The position numbers and the translations under genes are program-made. The notes below the pieces were generated by a model. That model made no database searches, was not told the DNA's origin, and was given only the letters and a program-made list of their open reading frames with translations. DNA of 64,000 nucleotides from Panax quinquefolius (lineage: Eukaryota; Streptophyta; Magnoliopsida; Apiales; Araliaceae), in NCBI GenBank assembly GCA_020205615.1, contig CM035151.1, positions 14,176,322 through 14,240,321 on the forward strand, given 5' to 3'. Each line of letters starts with the position of its first letter. Position 1 is the first letter of the stretch. Below, piece by piece: positions 37,015 through 48,727 of the stretch.

Positions 37015-37127
37015 ATCTATACTTGTCTAGTATTTTTTTCCCTTAAAACTATACAATATAATTAAGCTATTTAGTAAGTCTAGTAGTGTATCTTCTTTCT
37101 TTGGTTTATAAGCTATGGAACAACACC

Positions 37128-37137
37128 CTTTATATAG
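37128..37137 (-). promoter_or_regulatory. TATA box of B2
   Basis: The minus strand reads CTATATAAAG about 115 bases upstream of the start, followed by GGTGTT as in B1. Confidence 0.6.
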
Positions 37138-37524
37138 AAATTAAGCTTATTGAGAGGAGATGACTTTTACAGGGGTAGTTTTGTCAATTCATAGGAGTAG
37201 TATGAAAAATCAAATAATCGATTTTAACATTTCATTTGGGTACTAGCTAGCTTGCCAAATTATACCATATCCAAAGGTAATTTAGCCGTCTATAATATAT
37301 GGAGTAATATTCTGAGGTTTTCTTTTTCTGAAACATCTATTGGACAGGAATATCCTTAATCCTAAGGTGTTTAATTTCAACTGTGAGAAAGTTCAATAAA
37401 ATTACAAATTTAAGAGAAAAACTAAATCAATAGATCTAAACTCTCTTTTCCCACCCTATTACGTGACTTTAATATTTTCTCCGGTTTGTATTCTCACTCA
37501 TGAATTATGAGTTCTTTGAGAGTA

Positions 37525-37527
<3 letters not shown>

Positions 37528-37594
<67 letters not shown>
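37528..37594. repeat. Compound (AT)n(GA)n microsatellite
   Basis: About 38 bases of AT repeat pass directly into about 28 bases of GA repeat. Confidence 0.9.
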
Positions 37595-37598
<4 letters not shown>

Positions 37599-38820
37599 AA
37601 TCAACAAATAAAAAGAAAAAAAACTGTGTATATGATGTTGCTTATATTGATGTACATGATACTTGCACTATAATAATATGATATTGTTGCTTATATTCAG
37701 ACTGATAAATAGATATAATATAATATTATGGTCATTTTAAAAAATATTGAGGATAATTTTGTATGAAAATTTTTAGTCTCAATGGCAGAGATTATAATAC
37801 TTGGTGGTATTAAATAATTCATTATATTAAGTCATTTTATAATCTCTGAACTAATAGTCTTAAATTTAAATTCGAAAACAAACAAGACATTTGTAATTAA
37901 TAGTGATATCTCAAGCGTAATCTTTACCGACAAATATAGCCCTAATATTATTTATTTAAGTTGCGACTGATTTGTCATTATCAGTAGGTGATGACCGCCA
38001 AATGCATTCATGCAGATTAATAAAAATCAAGAATTTGATTCTTAGTTAGCGTTCAGCCTTGAAACTTTGTTACTCAATAATTGCTCTCCCAAACATTGGC
38101 TAGGGATTGTGGTTGTAGTGTAAACAGCATAAATATATAGTGAATTTGATTCCTCCTGATCCTTTCCAATATTCTAGTTTGGTTCAAATCCAAACTTGAT
38201 CCCCTGCATTCAAACTAACTCTTTCCTATCCAATTCTAAACTTACAAATAATTTGAATTCAGTCGCAGCAAAATTTGATTCCTTGAACCCTTTTTTTCCC
38301 ATTTTTCTAATGCTTTTGCATCCTTTTTGTTTTTTTATATTAATAAAAAATGGCATTCAAACTTTGAATATTTTATACCAACATTACATATATTTTTCTC
38401 AATTTCTTTAGAGTCCGTATTGTAATAAATTTATGACGAATTATAATTACGAAGTTACTTATCAATAACAATTGGGCCAACTGATCCAAGTGGATGGATG
38501 GATGTTTATTTTTAAGACTTTGATATATAGTCCATACTCCATAACAATGTCAAGTTTTTAAATGCCATATTCAATCAATTATTTTTAAATACTAACATGT
38601 GAAAATTTTCATATAAATTTTGAAATTAAAAAATATATCTTTAATTTAAAAAAATAAAAGATATTTATATTTTTAATCTTAGAAATTGAGGGAATAAAGT
38701 TGTAAACAAGAGGACTCTAGTTAAACCATGCAAGTCATGTTTTCTCATTTAAAAGTTAAACTGGATTAAATTTTATTATATTTGTATTTAGTAAACAAAT
38801 CTAGTTTCAGATTGTTTAAG

Positions 38821-38857
<37 letters not shown>

Positions 38858-38971
38858 GAAGTAATGCATAGCTTCTGTTAGTTATGGACACTATTTCATT
38901 TAATCCATCTCCTGTCATACGTCTAATGGAATATTTAAGGAGCTGAGTTGGGACCAACGGCTACTCCCTTT

Positions 38972-39047
38972 AGCGGCCAGCCAAATTTTTTTATGTTGGC
39001 CGCTACTCCCTCTAGGCGTTTTGACTGTCCGCTAGAGGGAGTAGCTC
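38972..39047. repeat. Two adjacent hairpins
   Basis: TAGCGGCCA near 38973 pairs with TGGCCGCTA near 38997. Immediately after, CTCCCTCTAGGCG pairs with CGCTAGAGGGAG across an 11-base loop (about 39007-39042). They lie at the left edge of the inverted-repeat element that follows, and may be part of it. Confidence 0.6.
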
Positions 39048-39425
39048 CCTAATTGGTTCACAAATATAAAGAATTATAATAGTAGAATAATATAAGGTTT
39101 TATTAGATAATTTTGGAGTAGTAGTTGAATACATAATTTATTTGAGTATGAATATAATATAAACTCAATCCCTATTTCCTATTTATAATTAAAAATTATA
39201 AAACTATAATCGATAATTATCTTATACATACTTATTTTATTAATTAATATTATTGATAATCCATATATAAAAATAGTGATTGAGTTTATATTATATTCAT
39301 ACTCAAATAAATTACGTATTGAACTACTACTCCCAAATTATCTAGTCAAATATTATTTCTTATATTAGTCTATTACTCATTTTATAATTCTTTTTATATT
39401 TGTGAAATAATTAGCGAGTGGAGTA
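39045..39425. mobile_element. MITE of about 380 bp with long inverted arms
   Basis: The left arm, TTCACAAATATAAAGAATTATAA followed by a TTTGAGTATGAATATAATATAAACTCAAT segment (in total about 39057-39167), is repeated inverted at about 39262-39405. It ends TTTATATTTGTGAA. No ORF is present. It lies about 500 bases upstream of the sucrose synthase start codon. Confidence 0.75.
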
Positions 39426-39800
39426 ATATTAGCAATATTTTTTAAATTTAAATTATAATTATTTTAAGATATATATATATATATATATAACAAAAAATAA
39501 AAGATTAATTAATTAAATCTTAAATGAGACAACTTGCTGATACTCTTCAGTCTTCATGGATTATTAATTCAGGAAGAAGACGACAAGGGAGATAAACGTG
39601 AGACGACGATCATGCATGATGATACTGAATTGGACGTTGGGATTTGGGACTAGTAATCTCCACACTCTCTCTCGTTTTGACACTGCAAATGACATGCACT
39701 TTGGCACCTCAAGCACCTTCAATTTCACATGCAAATACATACTCCAATGGCAGTTTCTCTCTATCGTCACCCCTTTTGTCCCCACCTTTTTACGCTCGGC

Positions 39801-39810
39801 TATATATATA
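39801..39810 (+). promoter_or_regulatory. TATA box of the sucrose synthase gene
   Basis: TATATATATA in a CTCGGCTATATATATACATG context, about 125 bases upstream of the ATG at 39934. A CT-rich leader and a TAGGGTTT telobox-like motif (about 39916) follow it. Confidence 0.6.
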
Positions 39811-39933
39811 CATGTATATGTATACTCTGTTTCACTCACTCCTCCTTCACCCCTCTTTCTCTCGCATTGCATCGAGTTCTCTCTGCGGTTTGGGTTTTTT
39901 TCTTAATTAGCTAGCTAGGGTTTGATTTGAAAA

Positions 39934-42900
39934 ATGCCGCACCTTTTAATGAATGGACCGCTCAGCATGCGCGATAGGGTTCAAGAAACCCTCTCTGCTC
40001 ACAGGAACGAACTTGTCAATCTCTTCTCCAGGTCTATAATATATTTATTTGGGTTTACATCTAATTGGTATTTTGTCACAATTCGGGAAAATTGATTTTA
40101 TTTGTTATTTGACAGATATGTAGCTCGGGGGAAGGGGATATTGCAGTCTCGTCATCTGATAGATGAACTGGATAGTGTTGTTGGTGAAGATGAAGGAATG
40201 CAGAAGCTCAAAGATGGGCCCTTTACCCAAATTTTGAGATGTTCCCAGGTCATCAATTCTACTCCCACATTGCCTACTATTTCCAAATTATTTAAATTTT
40301 ACAGAATGTAAAAGAGTATAACTTTATATGAACGATGTACAACTTACAAACTACAGACTGCTTTACAGATGAAAATAATGTTCTTAGTATTTGATGCACT
40401 TACAAAAAAACTGTAGAAAAAATTTCTTTGTACATGATGTAGCTCATGCAATTCTCAATCATGGGTGATCAAACTTAGATGAATACGGGACTAATCCAAC
40501 AATTGAGAAAAGCCCTTCTGAATTACAGGATGTTAAACAATTGTATTTATATTTACACTTCGCAACTTGGAATTAGTGAATAATTAAACATTTCCTTTCA
40601 TGTTAGAGGAGATATACTCCTCAGTCTACATCAAACTAAGAATGTTTTTTGGATGGCTGCTAAACTTAATTTCATTTCTTTTTATTTTGGTATTTGCTTT
40701 CCTGATTATAATGCTGTTGTTGTAGGAAGCTATAATTCTACCCCCTTTCATTGCCATTGCAATTCGTCCGAGACCTGGTGTTTGGGAATATATTCGTGTA
40801 AACGTATATGAACTAAGTGTTGACCAATTAAGCGTTTCAGAATATCTTCTCTTCAAAGAGGAACTTGTTGATGGGCTGTAAGAAGCTTCACTTTGTTTTG
40901 TATTTCTCCCCCATGTTTCTAATTTCTTTATCTATCTTCTCCTTGATGATAATAGATGTGCGTAAGTTCAACCGAATTTTTTGGGATTTGAAATCACAGG
41001 TACAATGATAGATATGTGCTTGAGCTTGATTTTGAGCCATTCAATGCAACATTTCCTCGACCAACACGATCTTCATCTATTGGCAATGGGGTTCAATTCC
41101 TCAACCGTCACCTATCTTCTGTTATGTTCCGTAACAAAGACAATATGGAGCCTCTCCTTGAATTTCTTCGCACACACAAACATGACGGACATGTAAGTCT
41201 ACTTATCCTATGGATATTTTTAACAATCATGTTCAATTATTACATACTGTGATACTGATGCTGACTAATTCCTTTAGAACAACCTATAATTATTGTTTTT
41301 CTTCCTACTTGACTCATCGTACAATATTTTTATCTTGTCATAAATCATAATTTGTTATAGCTAATGTTGTTTATTTATCTTAATGTAATCACACCAGTTT
41401 TAACACTTTAGTCCATCCTTATGAGCCATAAATGACCAAATATTATTTCATTTTTTCCTGAATAACAGGTCCAAAAATCAAGTATAAGTTTTAATTGTGT
41501 TTGTCTATGTTTTTCAGGCAATGATGCTCAATGACCGGATACAGACAATATCTGGACTTCAATTTGCTTTGGCCAGGGCAGAGGAGTATCTTTCAAAATT
41601 TCAACCAGATGCACCATATTCTGAGTTTGAATATGTGTAAGTGTCTATCTAGCACTTTGTTTTAGTTTTTGCTACGGTAATAAGCAATATGTTTGGTTTG
41701 TATTGTGTAACATCACAGTATTGAATCCTTACCTTATTCATCTTTTATGATCTCTCTGAGTGAAGACTCCAAGGGATGGGCTTTGAGAAAGGTTGGGGTG
41801 ATACAGCACATCGAGTATCTGAGACTGTACACCTGCTTCTTGACATCCTTCAGGCTCCAGATCCCTCTACCTTGGAGAAATTTCTTGGGAGGATTCCTAT
41901 GGTCTTTAATCTTGTCATTCTCTCTCCCCACGGATACTTTGGCCAAGCGAATGTATTGGGTTTGCCTGACACCGGTGGACAGGTGATGTGATCTTGATAG
42001 ACTAATATTTAGATGGTGCATTCTGACCATTTTCGAAACATCAAACTTGCGTCCACCTTTAATTCTATTTTTGCCTTTGATGCATCATTCTGTGTTATTT
42101 ACTGTTTGTTAACTATGATCGATATGATGGGACAATATGTGTAAATATGACGGTTCGATAATAAACTTTTGAGTGTGAATATATATTTTCTTTACCAATG
42201 AATGTTTGTATTGTTGTCGATGATAGGTTGTCTATATACTTGATCAAGTGCGTGCCTTAGAGAATGAGATGCTTCTTAAAATACAGGAGCAAGGACTGGA
42301 TGTTATCCCCAAAATTCTTGTTGTTAGTATACTTAATGAACTTAGAATTGATTTCTTAGCTCTCTCTTTTTCTGATCATTTGTTTCAACTTAGTTTTCCA
42401 TATTGGCATTCTATCTAATGGCTCCAATTGGTGGTTTAAGGTTACCCGACTTATACCTGATGCAATAGGGACAACATGCAATCAAAGATTAGAAAAGATC
42501 AGTGGAACAGAGTACTCACATATTCTGCGGGTGCCTTTTAGGACGGAGAAATGCATTCTTCGCAAATGGATTTCGAGATTTGATGTATGGCCATATTTGG
42601 AGACCTTTGCTGAGGTAAATGTAGCTTACAGTCACTTAAAATTTTCTTCTTACCTTCTTGCTTGTTTCCCCAAAACAAGTTTCTCTTTATTTTTCAGCAT
42701 ATGAGAACTTGTATATATGAAGGAAAAAAGGAGAGAAGAAAAGGCAATTCTAGTGATAAAACCATTTTGTCGCATTTGCAGTTCGACTAATGACAGTTTT
42801 CAAAGGAGCACTTTAGCTCCTGGTGATGTCTAATATAATTTGCAAATGTGTCCCTTTTATTATGAAAACAGTCATGAAGGTGAAGTACTGATAGTGTATT

Positions 42901-45617
42901 CACTTAATATGACCAGTCATCTGTCTATGATCCTTGTAAGTTTTCAGATATTTGAATAGATATAAAATAGCTTGAGGATTTATCTGGTGAGTTTTGTCAT
43001 GGTTTACATATATACATGTTTACCAACTCATTTTATGTTTTCCATTTGAAGAGCTTCTTAAACTTAATCTACTTCCTCTGCCACATATTTAAGCATTTAG
43101 TTACATTGGGAATTATTATAACTAGGATGTGTCGAACGAGGTTGCTGCCGAGTTACAGGGTGTTCCAGACCTTATCATTGGCAACTACAGTGAGGGAAAT
43201 CTTGTTGCTTCCTTGTTAGCTAATAAGCTTGGAGTCACACAGGTTTGACTTGATTTTGTGACTTTCTCATTTTCCATTCTTTGAGTACATTTAATTATCC
43301 TGAAATCTGAAAAGAGCAACTCTTCCTTTTCATCTTCTACTACTTTGTTGCTCAAAACTTCAATTTGTGAACAGTGCAACATCGCTCATGCTTTGGAGAA
43401 AACAAAATATCCAGATTCTGACTTGTACTGGAGGAAATATGAAGACAAGTACCATTTCTCAAGCCAATTTACAGCTGATCTCATTGCAATGAACAATGCA
43501 GATTTCATTATCACTAGCACATACCAAGAGATAGCTGGAAGGTAAGTACTTCTATCTTATGGAAAGGAGCGTCATGAATTTGTTTGAAGATGAGTAGTTC
43601 AAGATTTGCACACTCCATTTCAGCAAGAACCATGCCGGACAGTATGAGAGCCATACTGGTTTCACTCTGCCAGGGCTGTATCGAGTAGTTCATGGCATTG
43701 ATGTCTTTGATCCCAAGTTTAACATCGTCTCCCCCGGAGCAGATACGAGCATGTACTTTTCTTATTCAGAAAAGGAAATGAGACTTACTGCTTTCCATGG
43801 CTCAATTGAAAAGCTCTTATATGACTCGGAGCAAAATGATGAACACATGTGAGTATTTCTTTATGTTGTTTTTTATATGACAAGCGTAATTTCTTTGAGG
43901 TTTTCCACACATTCCTTTGACTCTTTAATCAGGATGACTCAACTTGATTATGCTCATAGTTCAGAGAGAGGTTAGTGCAACCTGTAAGGTTTGAGGATGA
44001 ACTTTCATTTACGTGAAACCTCCTTCTCATGATCATTACTTGCTCAATCACTAATGGATGGCAGAGATCCATAATGTAGTTTGCCGAGTGTAACCAATTG
44101 AGCTTAGTTGTATCTTATATTGCTCACTTAGCTGATATATCTTTTATTTAAATGCAGTGGTATGTTGAGTGATAATTCAAAGCCCGTTATCTTTTCCATG
44201 GCAAGACTCGACAGGGTAAAAAACCTAACTGGGCTGGTTGAGTGTTATGGTAAAAATACCAGGCTGAGAGAGCTGGCAAATCTTGTTGTGGTTGGTGGTT
44301 ACATTGATGTGACGAAATCTAGGGATAGAGAAGAAATTACAGAGATTGAGAAGATGCACGACCTCATAAATGAGTACAATTTGCACGGTCATTTTCGATG
44401 GATAACTGCACAAATGAACCGTGCTCGTAATGGTGAACTTTACCGTTACATTGCAGATACTAAAGGAGTTTTTGTTCAGGTATGTGGCATTTGAGTACTT
44501 TACATTCCTTTTATTGCTATGACCCTGAATATTTGACTGCACTCGTTGTTTGCAGCCTGCTTTCTATGAAGCTTTTGGGCTCACAGTTGTGGAGGCAATG
44601 ACATGTGGGCTTCCTACATTCGCTACTTGTCATGGTGGTCCTGCTGAGATTATTGAGCATGGTGTTTCAGGATTCCACATTGATCCTTATCACCCTGAAC
44701 AAGTTACCACACTTTTGGTTGATTTCTTTGAACGAACCCAAAAAGATTGGGGCTACTGGAATGAAATATCTGAGGCAGCGCTTAAACGGATCCATGAAAA
44801 GTATGGGTTTGCTTCAGAACTTGAAAAAACTTGTCCACTGAACTTTCAGTAATTCACTGATTTCCAAATCATTTTTACAGGTACACATGGAAGATATACT
44901 CTGAGAGGTTACTATCATTGGCTGGGGTTTATGGGTTCTGGAAACATGTGTCGAAGCTGGAGAGGCGCGAGACTCGGAGATATTTGGAGATGCTTTACGT
45001 TACAAAGTATAGAGATCTGGTCAGTACTCTGATCTTTATCTTTCTTAATACCAGTTAGTCACTAAACAGACACAAACCTTTGAAATTTAAAGACTCACTT
45101 TTACCATTTGAAATTAGTCTTGTGTGGCATGAGAACTGTAAGGGAGATTTCATTCCCTCAAAAATTGATGTACACGGTTACCTTGATCATTACAGTCAAT
45201 TTGATGATGATTTGGTAACACTACTATTTTAGTCCAAGGACTGTACACAAGGGAAATATAGATGATGCTCGGTTCATTTAATTGACAACTCTCAGTTTAA
45301 GCTCAAATATCACGTCTCTCTTCAAACCTAATTCATCCTAACATGCAAGAGATTAAGTTCATGTGGCTGACTGTCTCGAAACTTGATTCCTCCATACATG
45401 CAATGGATTAAGTTCGTTCACGTGGCTTAGTTGCCTGTCATTCCATGTACACAGGTTGTGGTCCGGAAAATGTAATTAAAACTGAAAAGACAGATAGTTT
45501 GTAAAATTAAATAAATTATTAGTTTTTCATGATTATATGAAAGTGTATTAATATTCTCCTTTTGTGGCTATATTTCAGGTGAAGACGATCCCGCTGGCTA
45601 TCGATGAAGAACAGTGA
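39934..45617 (+). CDS. SUS: Sucrose synthase, SUS2/SUS3-like, 15 exons (811 aa)
   Basis: Cytosolic enzyme catalysing sucrose + UDP to and from UDP-glucose + fructose. Exons: 39934-40031, 40116-40248, 40726-40877, 41000-41192, 41518-41636, 41766-41982, 42227-42322, 42441-42614, 43126-43242, 43375-43541, 43624-43848, 44158-44479, 44556-44800, 44881-45019, 45579-45617. All introns are GT-AG and the frame stays open for 812 codons including the stop. The N-terminal regulatory region is followed by a GT-B glycosyltransferase. H287 (SPHGYFGQ), H438 ([15 protein letters not shown]), R580 and K585 (MARLDRVKN), and E676 and E684 ([16 protein letters not shown]) occupy the family's catalytic positions. 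Clade assignment rests on text such as [19 protein letters not shown] and on the [12 protein letters not shown] end. Oddity: the regulatory serine S11 lacks the usual basic residue three to five places before it (LLMNGPLS). Confidence 0.96.
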
Positions 45618-45663
45618 ACATTGCAGCTATGTTGTCTTCACTTGTCAGTTGACAAGTTTTGAA

Positions 45664-45669
45664 CAATAA
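45664..45669 (+). terminator. Possible poly(A) signal of the sucrose synthase gene
   Basis: AATAAA 47 bases after the stop codon, within a T-rich context. Plant poly(A) signals are loose, so this is only suggestive. Confidence 0.4.
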
Positions 45670-45969
45670 AATGTAACTTTCTTTCTTTTCCCGGTTGGAT
45701 GAATAATGTAGAAGTAACTTTTTGCAAGTATTTTGAATGAACCAGACCAGCAACAGAGTAGATGTGTTATTTACTGATTGCATATGAAATTAAAATCCAA
45801 CTTCTTTCTTAAAACGCACTCTACATTGTACCCGGTATCCTATATGATCCTTATATATGTGTATTTTATCATATGGTATGATAACAAAATTTTAATTCTT
45901 ATTTATTTATTTTATATTTATCAAAAAAAAGTTCTACACAAGATGTACTGTTACTTAAAAAGGTTGTCG

Positions 45970-46190
45970 CCCAAACAGTACCTTAGTTGGTTAAAAATTA
46001 GAAGCCACAAGTAGGCAATCCAAGTCCCTGACCTGACTATTTCAAATCGACTTTTTGTAAAGGAAGGACTGGTTGTCAATGTGAAAGAAAATCAGGTTAT
46101 ACTAATACAAATGATTGCTGGGTTGGATTAAGCCTCTGTCCCAATATAGTTTTGAGACACTTGTCTTTTCTCAATTTAAAAGCTGTACTT
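45970..46190 (+). mobile_element. Possible tRNA-derived SINE
   Basis: ACCTTAGTTGGTTA (about 45981) resembles a pol III A box and ATTTCAAATCGA (about 46041) a B box, both in the correct order. They are about 60 bases apart, slightly more than in a tRNA. No clear poly-A tail or target-site duplication was found. Confidence 0.3.
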
Positions 46191-46308
46191 TCCTAAGTAT
46201 AGAACATTTGAATGCAAGCAACCTTAATTTTTGCTAAAAACTTGTCATCAACCCCAGAATTATTTAGCCACTAGTTGTCCTGTTATCTATTTTTGTCATG
46301 CCTTTGCA

Positions 46309-46316
46309 CTATATAC
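46309..46316 (+). promoter_or_regulatory. TATA box of the first PME gene
   Basis: CTATATAC about 90 bases upstream of the ATG at 46403. Confidence 0.5.
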
Positions 46317-46402
46317 GCCAACCCCATTTCCTCAAATCTTCCAAGTCGAAGCCGTCGAGGCTTCAACATCTCTAGTATCGCTTTGATTTCATTTCTGGCA
46401 AA

Positions 46403-48205
46403 ATGGCTAACCAAAAGATTGTCATCATCAGCGTTTGTTCTGTTTTGCTATTGGCAATGGTGGTTGCTGTGACTGTTAGCATCGTCACTCACAATAACGA
46501 CAACAACGGCCATAATGCCAAGGAAACATCTACCTCGATGAAGGCGATCAAAGCCATTTGCCAACCAACAGACTATAGGCAAACTTGTGAACAAAGTCTC
46601 TCCTCTGAGGCAGGTAATACTACTGATCCAATAGAGCTTGTCAAGATTGCTTTTAAGGCAGCCGAGAAGGAAATTCGTGACGCTTTGAAGAAATCTGTGA
46701 CGCTTAAACAAGCTGCCAATGACCCGAGTACTGCTGATGCCTTTAAAGTTTGTGAAGAGGTCCTGGAAGATGCCATTGATGATCTGTATCGGTCTTTTGA
46801 AAGGTTCAATCTTTCTGATATTAGCAGATGGGATAATTATGCTTTTGATCTTAAGATATGGTTATCTGGAACTGTGGCATGCCAAGAGACTTGTTTGGAC
46901 AGCTTTGAGAACACCACAGGTGATGCAGGAGAAAAAATGAAGAAATTATTGAAGACATCGCGAGAGCTCACTGTCAATGTGCTTGTCATGATTGATGAAT
47001 TTTCCAAAGTCTTTTCAACATTATCGGGTTTCAACCGAAGACTTCTTTATGATGAGGAGACACAGACACCCTCTGAGGATCCCTTTTTTAGAAAGCGCAG
47101 ACTCCTCCAGGCAGCTCCGAAAACTATGACACCTGATGTTATTGTTGCTCAAGATGGAACAGGAAAATATAAGACGATAAACGAAGCCGTGAAGGATATC
47201 CCTCTAAAAAGTACGAAGCCCTATGTCATTTACATCAAAGCTGGTGTTTATAAAGAGTACGTACAAATTTCTAAGAAAATGACCAATGTTGTGTTTATTG
47301 GAGATGGACCAACAAAAACAAAAATCACCGGCAACAAGAGCGTTGCTCATAACGGTCTCAAGACATTTCATACTCCAACAGTTGGTATGTCATTCCGAAT
47401 TGTTAAAACTTTTTCATGTCTATTTAATTCCTGCATATATTAACTTCTTAATACCAACATTTATATTTTCTAATTAACCTAACAAATAATTGATGATGCA
47501 GGAGTGGATGGATTTGGATTTATGGCTAGGGACATAGGATTTGAGAACACTGCAGGACATACAGGGCACCAAGCCGTGGCGCTACGCGTTTCCTCTGATC
47601 AATCAGTCTTCTACAATTGCCAAATAGATGGTTACCAGGACACCCTTTATGCTCATGATCATCGTCAATTCTACCGTGACTGCACAATCTCAGGCACCGT
47701 AGATTTTATCTTTGGCGACGCTGCTGCAGTCTTTCAGAATTGCAAGATTGTTATAAGGAAGCCAGGTGACAATCAGGCCTGCATGGTCACAGCCCAAGGA
47801 AGGAAAGTAGGCCATGAGCCTACTGGATTTGTCCTCCAAAACTGTGTCATTACAGCTGAACCCGAATACTTGGCTGCTAAACCGGTAATCAAATCTTATC
47901 TGGGAAGGCCCTGGAAAGATTTTGCCAAGACCATTGTTCTGAATTCGAAAATTGAGGCCGTGATTCAACCGCAAGGGTGGGAGCCATGGCCACCAAATAT
48001 GAACATTGATACTTGTTGGTATTCAGAATACGGAAACACTGGCCCTGCTGCTGGACTTTCTGACAGAGTTAAATGGATAGGAATTAAGCATGTTACTACT
48101 CAGGCTGAAGCTGAGGATTTTACACCGGGAAGGTTTCTTCTAGGGGATGACTGGATTATTGCCACTGGGGTGCCTTATGTTTCTGGCATGATGCCCGCTT
48201 CTTAG
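46403..48205 (+). CDS. Pro-pectin methylesterase (type with PMEI pro-region), two exons (561 aa)
   Basis: Removes methyl esters from homogalacturonan in the cell wall. Exons are 46403-47384 and 47502-48205 (donor GTTG|GTATGT, acceptor GATGCAG). Residues 6-29 form a hydrophobic signal anchor. About 45-205 is a PME-inhibitor-like pro-domain with paired Cys residues (CQPTDYRQTC). Two processing motifs of the RRLL type lie at 212-215 and 232-235 (NRRLL, KRRLL). The catalytic domain begins at about 245 (DVIVAQDGTGKYKTI). It carries GYQDTLY (D374, general acid), DFIFGD (D395, nucleophile) and YLGRPW (R463). Length and layout are standard for the family, and the start gives the full anchor. It is a tandem paralogue of the gene at 53494. 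Both genes share the single intron position after TVG. Confidence 0.96.
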
Positions 48206-48727
48206 ATGTATCAATTGTAAAATACCAATATCAATTTGGTCACCAGCTCTTGTAATTCAGTAAATATAATGTCACTATTCCAAATCCTTTTTACCGTGCT
48301 AAAGTTCACTTCATTTTTTCTATGATTTTATGTTATAATAGTGAACCATCAGGAACTCTGCTTCAGGGGAGGGAGGGAGAGAGGGGGGGAATTGAATATT
48401 GATTCTTAATCATGCATATTTATTCTAGAAAAATTCACTTCTCATGATTTAACAAGTTGCAATGGGTTGTGATAAAATAGAGAGGAAGAATTGGTTTCAT
48501 CTTTTTTCTTCTTTTTTGTGTGTGGTAAATTTATGAATCAGTAGCATTTAACTAACTAGTAATCCGGATTATTTCATTAAAAAATAACTTGTTTAAAAGG
48601 AAAAATTAAACCGAAGCAGCCCATGAGCGTACCTTAATTCTTTCATACTTCTTTGGGACTGATTTTTTTTTTATAGTTAGTGTGTTTTCAGTTTTCACCC
48701 CCAAGTGATATAAAATCGTGACCACCA
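48206..48727. other. 3' flank of the first PME gene
   Basis: 3' UTR-like AT-rich sequence with a short G-rich run (GGGGAGGGAGGGAGAGAGG, about 48365). There is no ORF. It ends with CACCA, the left copy of the target-site duplication of the solo LTR. Confidence 0.5.

Larger units (their letters stand above)
31915..38411. repeat. Segmental duplication, unit 2 (genes A2 and B2)
   Basis: Direct copy of 21505-27272, with gene order and spacing kept apart from insertions such as the solo LTR at 35272-35822. It starts about 30 bases after the end of the foldback MITE, separated only by an AT run. Confidence 0.8.
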
